DNA of 64,000 nt from Acestrorhynchus altus (GCA_034509495.1 CM067508.1:19553033-19617032), one strand, 5' to 3'. Positions 34,461 to 46,548 are shown, numbered from the stretch's first letter. Notes: a model not told the origin generated them from the sequence alone. Numbers and translations are program-made.

Positions 34461-35345
34461 TAGCACAAACGCACTGTCAGGGACAGATACAAAACAGTAA
34501 CAGGGAGGGGAACAACAAAACCAGGAACAGGGACTTGAACAGACAAAGGTACCAAAAACAGGAACAGGCCCAGGACTGGCTAACATGTTTGGAACAGTTG
34601 GTTGAGCCAGCCTGGGCACAGTCCTGGAGGTCAACATAGGAACAGGATATCTATGTGTCAAAGTTGGCACAGATGCAGCAGGTCCCACTCATGCTGGCAC
34701 AGATGGAGCAAGCATCACTGACGCTGAAGCATAAGCAGCGACTGGCACTGCAAACACTGGAGCAGATAAGCCACGGTACACACAGGAGCACAGGTAGCAG
34801 GAGCCTTGGTAGACAGGGGTGCACAGGTGACTGGTATTGTCGTAGACACTGGAGCATGGTGGGCTTGATGGATGTGTGTATAAAGTCCCAAAGGTCCTAC
34901 ATACCAGAAACCTCAGGCACCACATCCTGGTTAGCCTTAGTTATCCTACTCAGAGGCTGTAGGCTATCAGCACCTACCCCTAAGTCCTGGCCCCCCAAAC
35001 GTTCCCTACAGTCTTTTGGGAAGCTGTCCAATGAAGGAGTAACCTCCGTTGAATCCTCCAGCCGCAGGTATCAGAGGTGTCTAAGATGAGGTGTCCTAAG
35101 ATGAGAACAACCCCCACAGGAGGACACGTGCAGAAGGTGGATGTAAACACAAGGTAATTTATTGAACAAACAAACAAACAAACCAGGCACAGTTGGAAAA
35201 CACTAAGGACAGGGTGGCACTAGGGCTGAGGCAAGACCAAAATAAAACATACCTATGTGCTTACCATGTGGCAAACCAAAACAAAATTAAACGGACAGGC
35301 AAGGACTGACAGGGAAACATGACAAAACAGACGCATGACACTCCC
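34460..35345. mobile_element. repeat-derived A/G-rich block (possible retroelement piece)
   Basis: GGAACAGG-type motifs continue, followed at 35150-35345 by AAGGTAATTTATTGAACAAA, (CAAA)n and AAACATGACAAAACAGACGC, a common teleost repeat end. Class uncertain. Confidence 0.4.
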
Positions 35346-36110
35346 TTTTGCGATTACATTGATCCTTTTATTTTACATTGAAATATTAATCATTAAATGA
35401 TTCAGTCGCAGGAAGAAGGAAAAGTGTGATTACTCATGATTAATTATTATGCAATACATTTTTAATTGATTGGCAGGCCGTGTTTAAATACATATAAAAA
35501 AAGAAAGGTTTTCCTGGTGTCCTATTTTTTTTCCAAATTCTTTAATATATTGTTTTGTATCTAAATGTTTTGTTGTTGTTTTCCACTTTCTGACATAATG
35601 TGAAACCTGTTCAAAATTGTATGATAAATGGTCCAATAGAAATGCCACAAAATATCTTGGAAATACATTGACTTTCAGTGAAAGTTCAGAAAGGTAATGG
35701 CAATATACTGTATATGATTGTATATGTTATTATATTGCTAAAATATATCTGCAATATTAAAAGAGGGACATTTTAAAAGATTTTGGCATATGTGTCTGTA
35801 TATTTCTGTATATGAGAAATATATACTATGTCATATATTATGAATATACATGTATATATTGCCATATGGATCAGAATTGTGTATGAGCTATTGAAGTCAG
35901 TTTGATTACTTTGATCAGTTTGATTGACTGCTGTTATTTTATTATTACTACTTTGTTAATGGATTAATGATACTAATCTAATAAAAGTAAACTTTTTCAT
36001 CTCCCTGTTTGTCTTTGTGTTTGACAGCAGGTATATCATTTTTAGGCTTTATCTGTGTCTGAAATATATTTTTCTCCTTAAAAGTATTGTGTGTTCATTT
36101 TTTTATGCAG
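35346..36110. other. no gene recognised
   Basis: Very AT-rich sequence with TATA-type runs, leading into the pyrimidine tract of the candidate exon at 36111. Confidence 0.5.
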
Positions 36111-36235
36111 ACTTCAGTATCAGGCTCTCTACCACATTGTTTATTGGCGTACACTCCTCACTGAGATGACCTGCGCCACAGGTCTGTGGGAGGATTATGT
36201 GTATCTACTGCTGAGAGAGGACAGCTACTGGAGAG
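36111..36235 (+). CDS. candidate internal exon of an unrecognised gene
   Basis: A strong pyrimidine tract and ATGCAG acceptor precede 125 nt that are open in one frame (LQYQALYHIVYWRTLLTEMT, then a piece with ATGLWEDYVYLLLRED) and end at GAGAG|GTAAAC. Composition is protein-like and rich in Tyr, Trp and Leu. It would enter in phase 2 and leave with one base over, which fits the candidate exon at 41216. I do not recognise the product. An open 41-codon stretch can arise by chance. Confidence 0.3.
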
Positions 36236-36348
36236 GTAAACACAATGATGGTTCTAGATACAGATTCAGAGCCACTGTGGATGTGTTTTGATCAATCTAT
36301 ATATGTAATTTGGTTAAACTATAAGAAATCCTTACAGTTATTTGAATC

Positions 36349-36350
<2 letters not shown>

Positions 36351-36442
<92 letters not shown>
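36351..36442. repeat. (GT)n microsatellite
   Basis: About 92 bp GT, one interruption. Confidence 0.98.
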
Positions 36443-36586
36443 TAGCATCTGTCCACAACACCACTGAGCACTTGCTGAAAGGCTTAATCGTCTGGGCGGG
36501 TGGTGAGTGAGTGCTCATAAATCACCACTCTCATTACTTGGGACCTTCCATATGGGCTTACACTACCACTGTAATCCTGCTGTCAA

Positions 36587-36588
<2 letters not shown>

Positions 36589-36649
<61 letters not shown>
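36589..36649. repeat. (AC)n microsatellite
   Basis: About 60 bp AC. With the GT array 150 bp to the left it forms a long potential inverted repeat. Confidence 0.98.
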
Positions 36650-36655
<6 letters not shown>

Positions 36656-37656
36656 GGGGAGTTTATTTCACTTTTACATCACTGTCATATCATCCCCTTG
36701 GAAATATAAGGTTCTATCTGACATTTTTATAAAAATGTAGTTATTTACATATTATTATTCTGTGACAACTTCTTAACACTTTTAAAGTTGTATGTGCTTT
36801 GGACTTTTTATTTCATTTCTATCTCCATATACGTCAATGTCACTATAAAGACTTTAAGGCTCGATATCTCAAAACTGCTCAAACAAAAAGAATGCAGATA
36901 GAACCTTATATTTCCCTTGAGATGATGAATCTCACTCCCTCATGGTTCGCTGTACACATGCATTTGTTTGCTGCGCAGTTCCGGAGAGAGGTCCTTTTTC
37001 ACCTAACAAGGAACTGAGGCAACATTATGGGGACAATTTTCCATATCTTTACAAAAACATTTTGATAATGTTCAGAAAACTGGACAAATTCACACTGAGT
37101 GGAAAATTGCTGTCCACTGTTTCAACAAACAAAATGTAAAGAGGGAGAGCATAATTCCGTTTGCTGGGTTGCAGTTCCGGTCCAGAGTGGGAATGAAAGG
37201 GACACCGTTCTCCCCATTATAGTTAGTGTACCAGTCAGTGATCCATCATCATGGATCAGTTAGTGTACCATCATCATGATCCTGAAGCTGCTGTTTTAAG
37301 TGAAAATGGACACATAATGTTTCTGTAATGCAACAGCCTGCCCTCCGTCACTGCCATAACTCAACACACTCCTTATTTCTCAAGTATATTTTTGTCTTCT
37401 GTGCTGATTCTGTGCTGCACAAATAATAAAAACAAACTCACTTGATATGAGTCTCTCTGCAGCCTCTCTTCTACCCCAGTCCAAAATCAATTACACTCCA
37501 CAGACCAATAATCTAGTGCCCCCCCATGTGAACCCTTATCTTTCTCTCAATGCCTGATAGAAAATAACAAATTACTGCAGATCATTTGGAGCTGCTCGTA
37601 CTGCCTGCTGCTTCTGCTCTGGACTGGAAGCTTTGTTGTGTGTGGTTGAGTTTAGT

Positions 37657-37658
<2 letters not shown>

Positions 37659-37712
<54 letters not shown>
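37659..37712. repeat. (CT)n microsatellite
   Basis: About 54 bp, followed by a longer pyrimidine-rich stretch to 37820. Confidence 0.97.
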
Positions 37713-37716
<4 letters not shown>

Positions 37717-37835
37717 CCCTTATTGCACACTTTACCAGTACCTTCCCTAATTCTCTACCTCTTTCTGTTTCTTTCCCTTTTCATCTCTCTCTTCTCATTC
37801 TGGCTGCTCTCTCTCTTATGCTCATCTCCAACATA

Positions 37836-37995
37836 CACTCATCACTCATAACATTAAAACAACTTGTCTAATATTGGGTAGGTCCCCTGCAAGCCACCAA
37901 AACAGCTCTGACCTGTCGAGGCATTGATTCCACAAGACCTCTGAAGGTGTCTTGAGGTAGCTGGCACCAAGACTAACAATAGCAGCAGATCCTTT
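37836..37995 (-). mobile_element. Tc1-like transposon end (family C)
   Basis: CATAACATTAAAACAACTTG, CTAATATTGGGTAGGTCCCC and ACCTGTCGAGGCATTGATTC are the end of a widespread teleost Tc1-like family, transposase antisense. Only the end remains here. Confidence 0.8.
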
Positions 37996-38056
37996 TTTCT
38001 TTAAAATCTGTCACACTATGTATTGGTCGTGCCCTGCTCCACAACAATACCCTCCC

Positions 38057-38074
38057 CATATATATATATATATA
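38057..38074. repeat. short (AT)n run
   Basis: 18 bp AT repeat. Confidence 0.9.
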
Positions 38075-38149
38075 CACTTTCTAGATGCACACTAGATCAA
38101 CAAATTATTTGATTGGTACGTACACTAAACACTGTAAAACTGTGTGCGC

Positions 38150-38640
38150 ATACAGGAGCTCTGTTGCTGCAGAACTGCACGTACATTTCTGTACGGGTGT
38201 GCATGGCTTTTGGTGTGACAGCGTGTGCACCCTCCATGCATAAGGAGCTTCAGAGCTCCAGTGGTCGACCTAAGCGGAAGGCCAATGTCACAGTGGCCAG
38301 CTGCCGGGGCTGTGCTGGCCTCCTGATAAGGTGCAGGAAAAGACGGATTGAGAATGGAAGGCACTGGAGGCAGGGACAGTGGAATTAGCTGCCATTGTCA
38401 TGGTAATGACAGTGATATTTTTCACCTCCAACAGACATGGACCCGGCATTGTGTGGCAAACAGGAATGCAATTTCTCAGCCAGCAGCGATCAGAAAAAGG
38501 GAATGACAATTACAATCCTCTTTGAGAAAGAAAGTCTCTAAATGACTTTTCATTCAGGCGAGGCGAAGGGGCTGCGAACCAATTAAAGTGTGTGTGTAGC
38601 TCCGGGGAAAGTGCCGCATCCCAATGACCCCGTGCTGTTA
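38150..38640. promoter_or_regulatory. candidate conserved non-coding element
   Basis: 490 bp free of repeats, with balanced composition in an AT- and repeat-rich area. Contains a perfect palindrome TGTCAT-GGTA-ATGACA at 38396-38411, CCAATTAAAGTG and a GC-rich 3' part. The open frames over it have no splice context. Conservation not testable here. Confidence 0.35.
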
Positions 38641-38681
38641 TTTAACCCACATAAGGAATAGTCACTCACTCACAGACTTGA

Positions 38682-38684
<3 letters not shown>

Positions 38685-38745
<61 letters not shown>

Positions 38746-38750
38746 ACAGA
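38685..38750. repeat. (AC)n microsatellite
   Basis: About 66 bp AC with one T near the right end. Confidence 0.98.
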
Positions 38751-38821
38751 GGTATAAATGAGTTCAAACCAAAGAACCTGTTCAGTCCTTACAGCATCTC
38801 ATTTTTTTGCTCTTATTCTCT

Positions 38822-39020
38822 CTGCAGTTACGTTTACATTTACAGCATTTAGCTGATGCTCGTATCCAGAGCGACTTACAAGGTTACTCACTTTACAAAG
38901 TGGGGCTATTTCTATTCAATGTTTGCTATTTCTTATGCATGCTAAGATATGCACTGATATATTTAGACCAATTACCTAATATGATGATGGTCCTAGAAAA
39001 TGATGTGTGCCACCAGAACA
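38822..39020 (+). mobile_element. teleost interspersed repeat (second copy)
   Basis: GTTTACATTTACAGCATTTA then GATGCTCGTATCCAGAGCGA and CTTACAAGG; same family as 24665. Confidence 0.65.
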
Positions 39021-39024
39021 ACTC

Positions 39025-39800
39025 TATAAGGTGGGCTTTGTGGTATCTGGGATCAAAAGGTTCCAGAAGATCCTTTAAGTCCTGTTTTTACTGTGGATCT
39101 GACTTAGATCTAGAGCATGGCATAGGTAAATAATACATGCTTTTCTGGCTTTTCAAGTAAAAAAGTATAAAATGGGTATCAAACCAGATCAGAAATCAGT
39201 TGTTTGAAGGCAGTCGACAGACTGATTAAGTTAGTGGAATCAGGTGGTGCTTCTAGTTGTTTAGGATGAAAACCTATTGCCACATTGGCCCATTTAACAC
39301 CCCTGAAACAGAACTCATCAGACCAGTAGATTTCCTTTCATTACTCTGTAGTTGAGGTCAATCCAGAAGCTTGTGTACCCATTGTGGGCTCTTTTGGCAG
39401 TGGAGGGTGTTAGCATGGGCTCTATGTTTTGACTTTTCTGCAACTAAAGATTTGTGCCACAGAAATTATTTCGTCAATTCTGTCCAGACAGGATGACCTT
39501 CACTGTCCTCACATATTGATAAACTTTGGGTGCTCTTTTTTGGTTTGTTCCTTACAACTCTGTTGGTAGTTACCCAACATAGCTGACCTAGAGAACCACA
39601 CAAGTACTATTTGGGGGATGGTCTGGCCCATTATTCCAGTCATCACAAAATGGATCTTGTCAAAGTCACTCAGATGTTCACACCTGATCATTTCTCCTGC
39701 ATCTAACAAATCAACTACTAGAACTAACAGTTCACTTACCATCTACACAAGATGGTCATACACATTATACACAATGTTCCACTCATCCATTGAGTTCATT
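39025..39800 (-). mobile_element. Tc1-like transposon remnant (family C)
   Basis: Collinear with the element whose end is at 37836: GATCCTTTAAGTCCTG, ACTCATCAGACCAGTAGATT, CCCATTGTGGGCTCTTTTGG, TCTTGTCAAAGTCACTCAGA and ATTTCTCCTGCATCTAACAA. Transposase would be on the minus strand; many indels. Confidence 0.75.
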
Positions 39801-39814
39801 TTTTGGAGTTACTG

Positions 39815-40130
39815 TCTCTACTGTCTCTAGGGAAGGCTTTCTACTACATCTTCTACTAGCACATTTTCCTCACATGCTGTGAGGAAAAGATAAGATTTGC
39901 ATGAGTATTTACATACATAAAAGAATGAAGTCGGGGGTTACAAGAGCTAAGAAGTAAGGAAATAATTTTAATTGCATTCAGTGAGAAGCAGTGAAGTCAG
40001 GGAAGTCATACCCACCGTGCCACTGCACAGCTCAATGCTGTGTGACCTCATACCCCTCCAGCCCACATCTGAACCATTGTTGTGTAGTGGATCAACTCCA
40101 GGACTCAATTCTTAACTCAGCTCTTTCCAA
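39815..40130 (-). mobile_element. diverged family A repeat copy
   Basis: GGGAAGGCTTTCTACTA, ATTGCATTCAGTGAGAAGCA and ACCTCATACCCCTCCAGCC match the order in other family A copies, but with more divergence. Confidence 0.45.
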
Positions 40131-40918
40131 AATGGTCTGTATCTCTCCCTTATTCCCTTATCCATAACATTAAGACCATCACCCAAAACCTGGACACTAT
40201 GAGAACTACGAGAATATTTTGCCACATCACTAATTACTGGACCTAATCTTTCCGTGTATTGACTGATTTGAACAGGCTTCAGTCCATGGTGGTTCTAGTT
40301 GTCTCCTGTGGATTAATGGAGGGTGTATCTGCAGAGAGCCCACTGGCACAGAGTTTGGAAACTTGATACAGAAGCAGGGATTATTCTAGCTCTGTGTGAT
40401 CTGTCATGATTAAAGGCTGAAGACAGGTTTATGCTCACAGACAAGCTTTAGATAACTTTCCTGGCTGCGTTTTTTCTCTAATAGAATGTATCAGTTTGGA
40501 GCTTGTTGGAATTTAAATAGAAAGGGGAAAAATGCTGCAGTACAATTTCTCAGAGAGACAAGGGGTAAAAAAAAAAAAAATACATGCAGAATCGAATATT
40601 TGGAGCTGGGGAATGGAGAGGAACTCAGATTGGTTTGGTTAAACCAGCAGCAGATAATGGCCTTCAACAATAGAGGCAATTACTCAAGCAATGGGAGATA
40701 AGTATGGTCTCCTTGAGACGAAGGTTTTCCCCAGTAATGGTTCATATATGCAGGAGCTGCTCCTTCTCCATACTTACACGAAAGGCTGCAATCAGTCCTT
40801 AATTAGAGTGTTTTATATTTCAGTGGTAATGAGGATACTAGGCAATGTGTTTGCAATTGTGAAGAATAAGAGAAGGTGGTAGAAGATAGGAGGCAAATGA
40901 AAGAAAATAAGACCAATT

Positions 40919-40920
<2 letters not shown>

Positions 40921-40966
<46 letters not shown>
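40921..40966. repeat. (AG)n microsatellite
   Basis: 46 bp AG run. Confidence 0.97.
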
Positions 40967-40968
<2 letters not shown>

Positions 40969-41215
40969 TTCAGGATTACAGAGGTGATTATAAAGCCATA
41001 AAGAGAAGAAATTGTCGAAATTGTCTACAGTGTTAATTATGTATGCTTTATATTTACTGATGTACATTATATTTACCAAAATTTGAACAACAATGAGTAT
41101 TCTCCAATAAGTTACAGTAGCAGGCATGGGACTTTTCTGCTCAGAAAGCATTACGAGGTCCTAATAAATCTGGGGAACTGTAACATGAGTCACTGACTGA
41201 CATTTATCTCCACAG

Positions 41216-41289
41216 AGCCGTCTGTTGTGTTAAAGCAGCTTCTCAAATGGCCTCATCTGCACTCTCTTGTTAAACTCTACCAAAGTTGA
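41216..41289 (+). CDS. candidate terminal exon of the same unrecognised gene
   Basis: Follows the acceptor TTTATCTCCACAG. Taking one base from the exon ending at 36235 it encodes E-PSVVLKQLLKWPHLHSLVKL-YQS then TGA. The phase match and the amphipathic Leu-rich peptide are the only support. The intron between would be 5 kb and holds several transposon remnants. Confidence 0.25.
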
Positions 41290-41492
41290 AGACAAAAGGA
41301 ATTGTGATACACTCATTCATTCACATTCACAGTCATTTCCTACTCTCTAGAACTTTAATTCATATCATGTTGGTGTAACATTTTGATTGAAGACAGTAAT
41401 GTGTCCCCTGTCTGTATCTGTATATTAGTACTAAAGAATAGAATATTGTAGAAAGATCTTTTTTTAATAAATTAACTCAAAAAGGTCAAATG

Positions 41493-41494
<2 letters not shown>

Positions 41495-41550
<56 letters not shown>
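41495..41550. repeat. (AT)n microsatellite
   Basis: 56 bp AT run. Unlike the run at 19471 it is not followed by adapter sequence. Confidence 0.97.
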
Positions 41551-41556
<6 letters not shown>

Positions 41557-42496
41557 CAGGAGTTCTCAAATTTTGCATCTTGTGGCCCAACTGTTCATAA
41601 CTACAAAGTGTAATGGCCAACAAGAAAACAAAACTTTTCATGTGGAGATGCCTGCAGCTGCGTTATCGCAAACTGATAATCATAATTTCAACTTATGATA
41701 CTTCTGTGATATTATTTGTGCATTTCTGTTAATGTTATTTAAAGTGTCATCACAAGGCCTAGTATGGATTACTGTCTCCCCCTGTGGATGACCACTAGAG
41801 AGTGTTTCACAGCTCACTGGTGGTCCCCAGCCCACATGTTGAGAAATCCTGCTCTAAAAACTCCTGATAGACATTGTGTTGACTCTGGATTTGATAAACT
41901 TCACACCGGACTTGGACCTTGCACTTGGATCCAAATCCATCCAAATGATTTTTTATGCTGTCATTGTTTTATATAGAATCAATGACTTTAGTAAAGAACC
42001 TTGAGGAACACATTTATCTGTTGGGAGTACGATCAGACATTCTCCAGACTCCCATCTACCAATTTTAATGAAGGGAATATTTGGCAAAACCAATAAATGC
42101 ATACATTCATTGGAGGATGTGAATAGATAGAATGTGCTCCTGCTATTACATCAATCTCTCTATGGCCTCACTGCATCACAGCCAGCTTCTTTCTCTCCCC
42201 ACCCCTGCCTCCCCTCACTCCCTTGCCCCACTCTGTGCTGAGCATATTTGGATGCAAGATGAACTTTGATAAGAGTTAATGAGAAAACGCTATTGTGGTG
42301 GGAGAGAATGGAGAGAGCGAGAGAATGGTTCTGGCTCGCCAGCCAAACACTAGAGCTTCCTCTCCAGGAAATGTGAACGGGAGAAGAGGGGGCAGAGGAG
42401 AGGGAAGTCAAGGGGATGAATGAGGAGAGGTGACAAGCAAGACAAAGCAAAGAGATCTTTCAGAGGGAAAAGGGAAAGAGAGACAGAGTCAGAGAG

Positions 42497-42551
<55 letters not shown>

Positions 42552-42600
42552 GAGTCAGAGAGACAGAGAGAGTCAGAGAGACAGAGAGAGAGAGAGAGAA
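42497..42600. repeat. (GA)n / CAGAGAGAGT compound array
   Basis: Pure GA core flanked by GACAGAGAGAGAGTCAGAGA higher-order units; the Arg/Glu and Ser/Leu open frames are artefacts. Confidence 0.97.
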
Positions 42601-43590
42601 TTTGCAAAAAATGAACAAGCTTTCCTCTGATGAATATTCACCTCCCACTCACACTCAGGAACATACCTGAGTGTGCAGGCCTGATAGCCTCTGCAAATAA
42701 GACACTAATTACACCTATATGAGATTCAGAGTGCACCTTAATGAGCCCTGTGAATTTAACATGCATTTCTGTTCAACGATGTCTCTTCAGACAGCATCAG
42801 GGGAGCTTTTCATGCCTAGATTGCAGATCGGGCCTTGGCTTTGATTGGAAACGCTTACAAAAGCATGCAGGTGAGGCAGAAAAGAGAAGAAAAGAAAAGG
42901 GAAGCCTTACATGTGGGGTGGGATCCAGTGGATTTGATTAAATATGGAACTTTAATATTTAATTTTCAGCAACATTTGAAAGCACAGACCAAAAGAAACA
43001 GCTAATCAGCTAAGATAAGAATGTTTATGAACACTGCAAAGAGATTCTTCTCTTTCCATATCCCACCTACAGTTTCTCTGGAGCGGAGTGGGTTAAGAGT
43101 TTTGCTCAAGGGCCTAACAGTGGCTGCTAGCTGAACACAGGGGAGTGATTCTATACTTGTGTGCAAAATCATTACTTGAAATGGTTCTGGAGGCAGAAAC
43201 AACATATTCCCCCACATCAGACATAAAAATCCTTCCTTTTATCATTCAGATATGATTGTCAGATTCACAGCACAATGTGATGGGGTGCTAAAGTTTAGCA
43301 TAAAATGACTGCAGTTCTCATTTACATTCTTAACATGTTTAATTACAGATTTAAGTTTCAGGAAACACTTTTTTATACTTAATCCATCCATACATTTCTG
43401 CCATAAATGGCACCCGTTTTGTAGACTAGGGTACTAAATACACAGCCCTGTAATCAATAACCACTGTTCTATTCTTTGAGTAGTGGTGCATTGGTTCTTT
43501 TCATACCCAGTATGAAACTGGGCAAAGGCAAAGTCAGAGCAGATACTGGGGAGAGGGTGACGAATGAATGAACCGTAGAGAAGAGAGAGC
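42601..43590. other. no gene recognised
   Basis: One exon-like stretch (42791-42870, CAG acceptor, GTGAGG donor) encodes HQGSFSCLDCRSGLGFDWKR and LQKHA but has no partner exon in phase. Confidence 0.4.
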
Positions 43591-43594
43591 CTCT

Positions 43595-43740
43595 CAAGGA
43601 CGTCATATCTTAATTGAAAGTGACAGCTTCAATTAAAAATGTAATCATTTTGCCCGTTTTCTAATTAAAATGGGGGCGGCTGATAGTTTTGTCTCATTAA
43701 CTTCAAAGAGCACTGCAGCACGATGGCTGGATGGGCTTTT
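43595..43740. promoter_or_regulatory. candidate conserved non-coding element
   Basis: Dense TAATTGAAAG, TTCAATTAAA, TCTAATTAAAAT and CTCATTAACTT homeodomain-type cores, plus TGACAGCTT, in 150 bp without repeats. Typical of developmental enhancers, but conservation cannot be tested here. Confidence 0.35.
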
Positions 43741-44315
43741 CTTCTCTTTTTTTTTGTTCCATGCTGTGATTCACTTAGCTGAATAGAACAAGAGGAAGAA
43801 AGAAAAGGAGATCACTCCCTAAAAGAGCCAAGCAACATCTAACTGATGGGCTTTCTCAAAGAGGCAGAGGAATACCTGAACACCTGCCTTCTTCCAATCA
43901 TCATGCTCCTCTCTGGAGAGTAATTGGTGTGCAAGACTTGAGTGCTTGGCTTTGGCAGCAACCATGTGAGTCCTCCTCTCAGTTTAATCACCATTGACAA
44001 AAGTGTAAAAGGTCTGTCCAAGCACACCACTTTCCTGCCATTGCAGGATGCCCAATCGAATGCTTTGAACAGCGTTTGGACTCATTACAACAAGGAGGCT
44101 GAGTCAAGCAGTCATTTTATCCATTTTCTGTTTCTGCGATCCACTTTGGAGCTCCTTCAGAAATGTGATAAACGCTTGTTTCATAATACCTGGAGAAGGT
44201 CAATGTCACCTGTGTGTTTTTGTATTAACTGAATACAGCCTCCTGTGACACCTATAAATGCTTCAGATGTGTAGTTTGTATGCTAGTACTGTGTGTCTAA
44301 ATGTCTGATTGTTTA

Positions 44316-44334
44316 TACACACACACACACACAC
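44316..44334. repeat. short (AC)n run
   Basis: About 19 bp at the left edge of a family A copy. Confidence 0.9.
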
Positions 44335-44339
44335 AGTCG

Positions 44340-44590
44340 TGGTGAGTCGTGGAGCAGGAGCACCCAATATATTTGGGATGAGATGGGGAGTTGGGGATGA
44401 GGTGGGGTGCTAATCATCCAAGATCCTGACCTTACTATCTCTGAATGCAACCAGATTTTCACAGCAGTGTTCCAAAATTTAGTAGAAAGCCTTCACTAGA
44501 CAGTAGAGTCAGTTACTCCAAACAACAATAAACTTATTTTAATACCATTCATTTTAGAAGAAACAATGAATGAGCAGGTGCACACTGCTG
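44340..44590 (+). mobile_element. family A repeat copy (truncated)
   Basis: GATGAGATGGGGAGTTGGGG, TAATCATCCAAGATCCTGAC and CCAAAATTTAGTAGAAAGCC, ending in TTAGAAGAAACAATGAATGA; the left part is missing. Confidence 0.75.
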
Positions 44591-44649
44591 TCTGTTCAGT
44601 TACAACTCACTGTTTTTATCCCTCTATCTGCTGTTATTTCTTATTTATT

Positions 44650-44830
44650 ATTATGGTATTAAGATAAGATAATCCTTTATTAGTCCTGCAGAGGGGAAAT
44701 TCACAACATTGCAGCAGCAAAGGGATAGCAATGAACTTACAGAATAGATAAAGTATTGTATATAGAGTATAGTATCTACAACATTATTAAAAATAAACAA
44801 ATAAAAAAATTATCATATAAACCCAAGCAG
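44650..44830 (-). mobile_element. LINE-like 3' end, minus orientation
   Basis: AAGATAAGATAATCCTTTAT with TAGTCCTGCAGAGGGGAAAT is a frequent teleost retroelement end, with the tandem ATAAG tail at left showing minus orientation. Confidence 0.55.
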
Positions 44831-45129
44831 TCCTTTTAAAAAATAGCCTGGCTTTAAGAGCTTATGTGATTGGAAATGATGTGACCCTTTCACAAGTTTG
44901 TAAGACCAGCTCATCTTTTGTTTATGCTGAAATTCCATCAGATTGGAGGATCAGAAGTCAGAGAGGACCTACTAGAAGTGCCTCGTTGTTTTTCATACTA
45001 AATGTGCAGTTTGCCCATCAAACACCCGCAGAAAAGTCTTTATACAACAAAGCTGTTACTCATATGTAATGATTGCCAGATGATGCTTTACTCACTTTAA
45101 CCACTTCCATGTAGATAGAGACCTCAGAG

Positions 45130-46225
45130 GAAACATTTGGAAGCTCAGGAACACTTCCTTATCCAGGCTGCCTGTTTAATTAGAGCCCAAAGTAAAAAGC
45201 AGCCACACTTTCACCCCACAGTCTATGCCTGGGCAACTTCTCTCTCCTTCTTCCCCCATTCTGATCCTAAGCGGCTGTCACAAAAGCTCAAAAAAGGCCT
45301 CAAAGCTGGAAAAGGATGTGGAAAGATGTATTATTAATGAACTGATGCAGTATGTACAGTATGCTTATGCACAGTATGTGTCTATATATAAACACTTCAC
45401 TGAGAGGTATTTTTCAGTGCATAACATTTACACCAAGTGTATTTCCTTAGTGCCAGACTGACTGCTGTATAGACGTAGCCAAGATACAATGAATGAGGCA
45501 AATAAAGCACTTAGTAAATAAATTCATCAATAATGTGTTAACAGTAAATAAGTAAACAAACATACTGACTGTTTTTTTTTTTTTTTCAAACGCTTAATGT
45601 ACGATCTCATAATCATAAGTGGATATGTCCTCCCTGTGGTTGCCATAGTGTTTCCATGGACATTCAACCAAATTCTCCTCTGGAATGCTTTCAGCCTCAC
45701 CCAAAGATGAGTACAGCACAAAGGTGTTTCACAAAGCAGGATTCTCAGTTCTCAGCCTGTCCAATAGGAAAAAAGACATTCTTATCCTCACCAGTGGATG
45801 TCAGATATATGGCTAAATGTTGCTTTGTGAGCCGACTCTTTGTTTTGTATATGTACATAAAAAATGGTCTCCTATAAATACAGTTTTCAATTTTTTTTAT
45901 ACAGTGTACGCCAAACTACAAAATCATCCTGCAGTATTGTCACAGGGTTCTAAAGGTTAAAGCACTTTTATGCAAGAATTAGTATTTGTTGCTCCTGGGC
46001 TTCCCCTACAGTTGTAAGTCACTTTTACACCACTGCCGTAATGACTGCTGACATGACTAATGAGTATCAGTAAAATAATAGTTTCATAGTAGCTGATTGG
46101 GTAAAGCATGCTGTATAGTAATGGATTTGGCAGCCCTCCCACCTCTATGGCCTCTTCTACTGCAGTTGTCATCTACTGCCTCCTCACTGCTCAGACCAGA
46201 GTTCCTTTTTTAGCTCCATAAACCC
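45130..46225. other. no gene recognised
   Basis: Unique-looking sequence. The part at 45140-45330 is richer in mixed-composition sequence and might be regulatory. A T-run lies at 45571-45586. Confidence 0.4.
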
Positions 46226-46229
46226 ATTC

Positions 46230-46548
46230 ATCTCACATGAGCGGAGTCGTAACTGGGGCCAAGCGCAACCCCCCACATTTCAATATCAATAGAGAATATT
46301 TTAATCTTGCCTACATTTATAGAGCATGTGGAGAGATATTCTTTAAGAACAGTACCAAACAAAGCCTTTCCTGTCACCCTCCGGACTGTGTAGACATGAC
46401 GGGGTGGCAGCACTGTAATTACACAACAGAGAGCGGAGCTTTTGTCTTTGTTTTTAGCAGGATGCTGCTGACAGCGAGAGAGGAAATGGAAATCTGCGGA
46501 GCTCTGGTTTTGTACATTGTGATTATATGCAAACCATTATAACCATTA
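46230..46548. promoter_or_regulatory. candidate conserved non-coding element
   Basis: 320 bp free of repeats, with TTCAATATCAATAGAG, GTAATTACAC and an open 101-codon + strand frame. The frame has no splice sites, no start context and no recognisable domain, so a non-coding element is more likely than a gene. Confidence 0.35.

Noticed and set aside
34200..34688. 162-codon Pro/Ser/Val-rich open frame on the minus strand
   Set aside because: Lies on a degenerate tandem repeat whose unit keeps the frame open.
42791..42870. Exon-like stretch encoding FSCLDC...LQKH, resembling half of a C2H2 zinc finger
   Set aside because: Second His is missing, no partner exon in phase, adjacent to a simple repeat.
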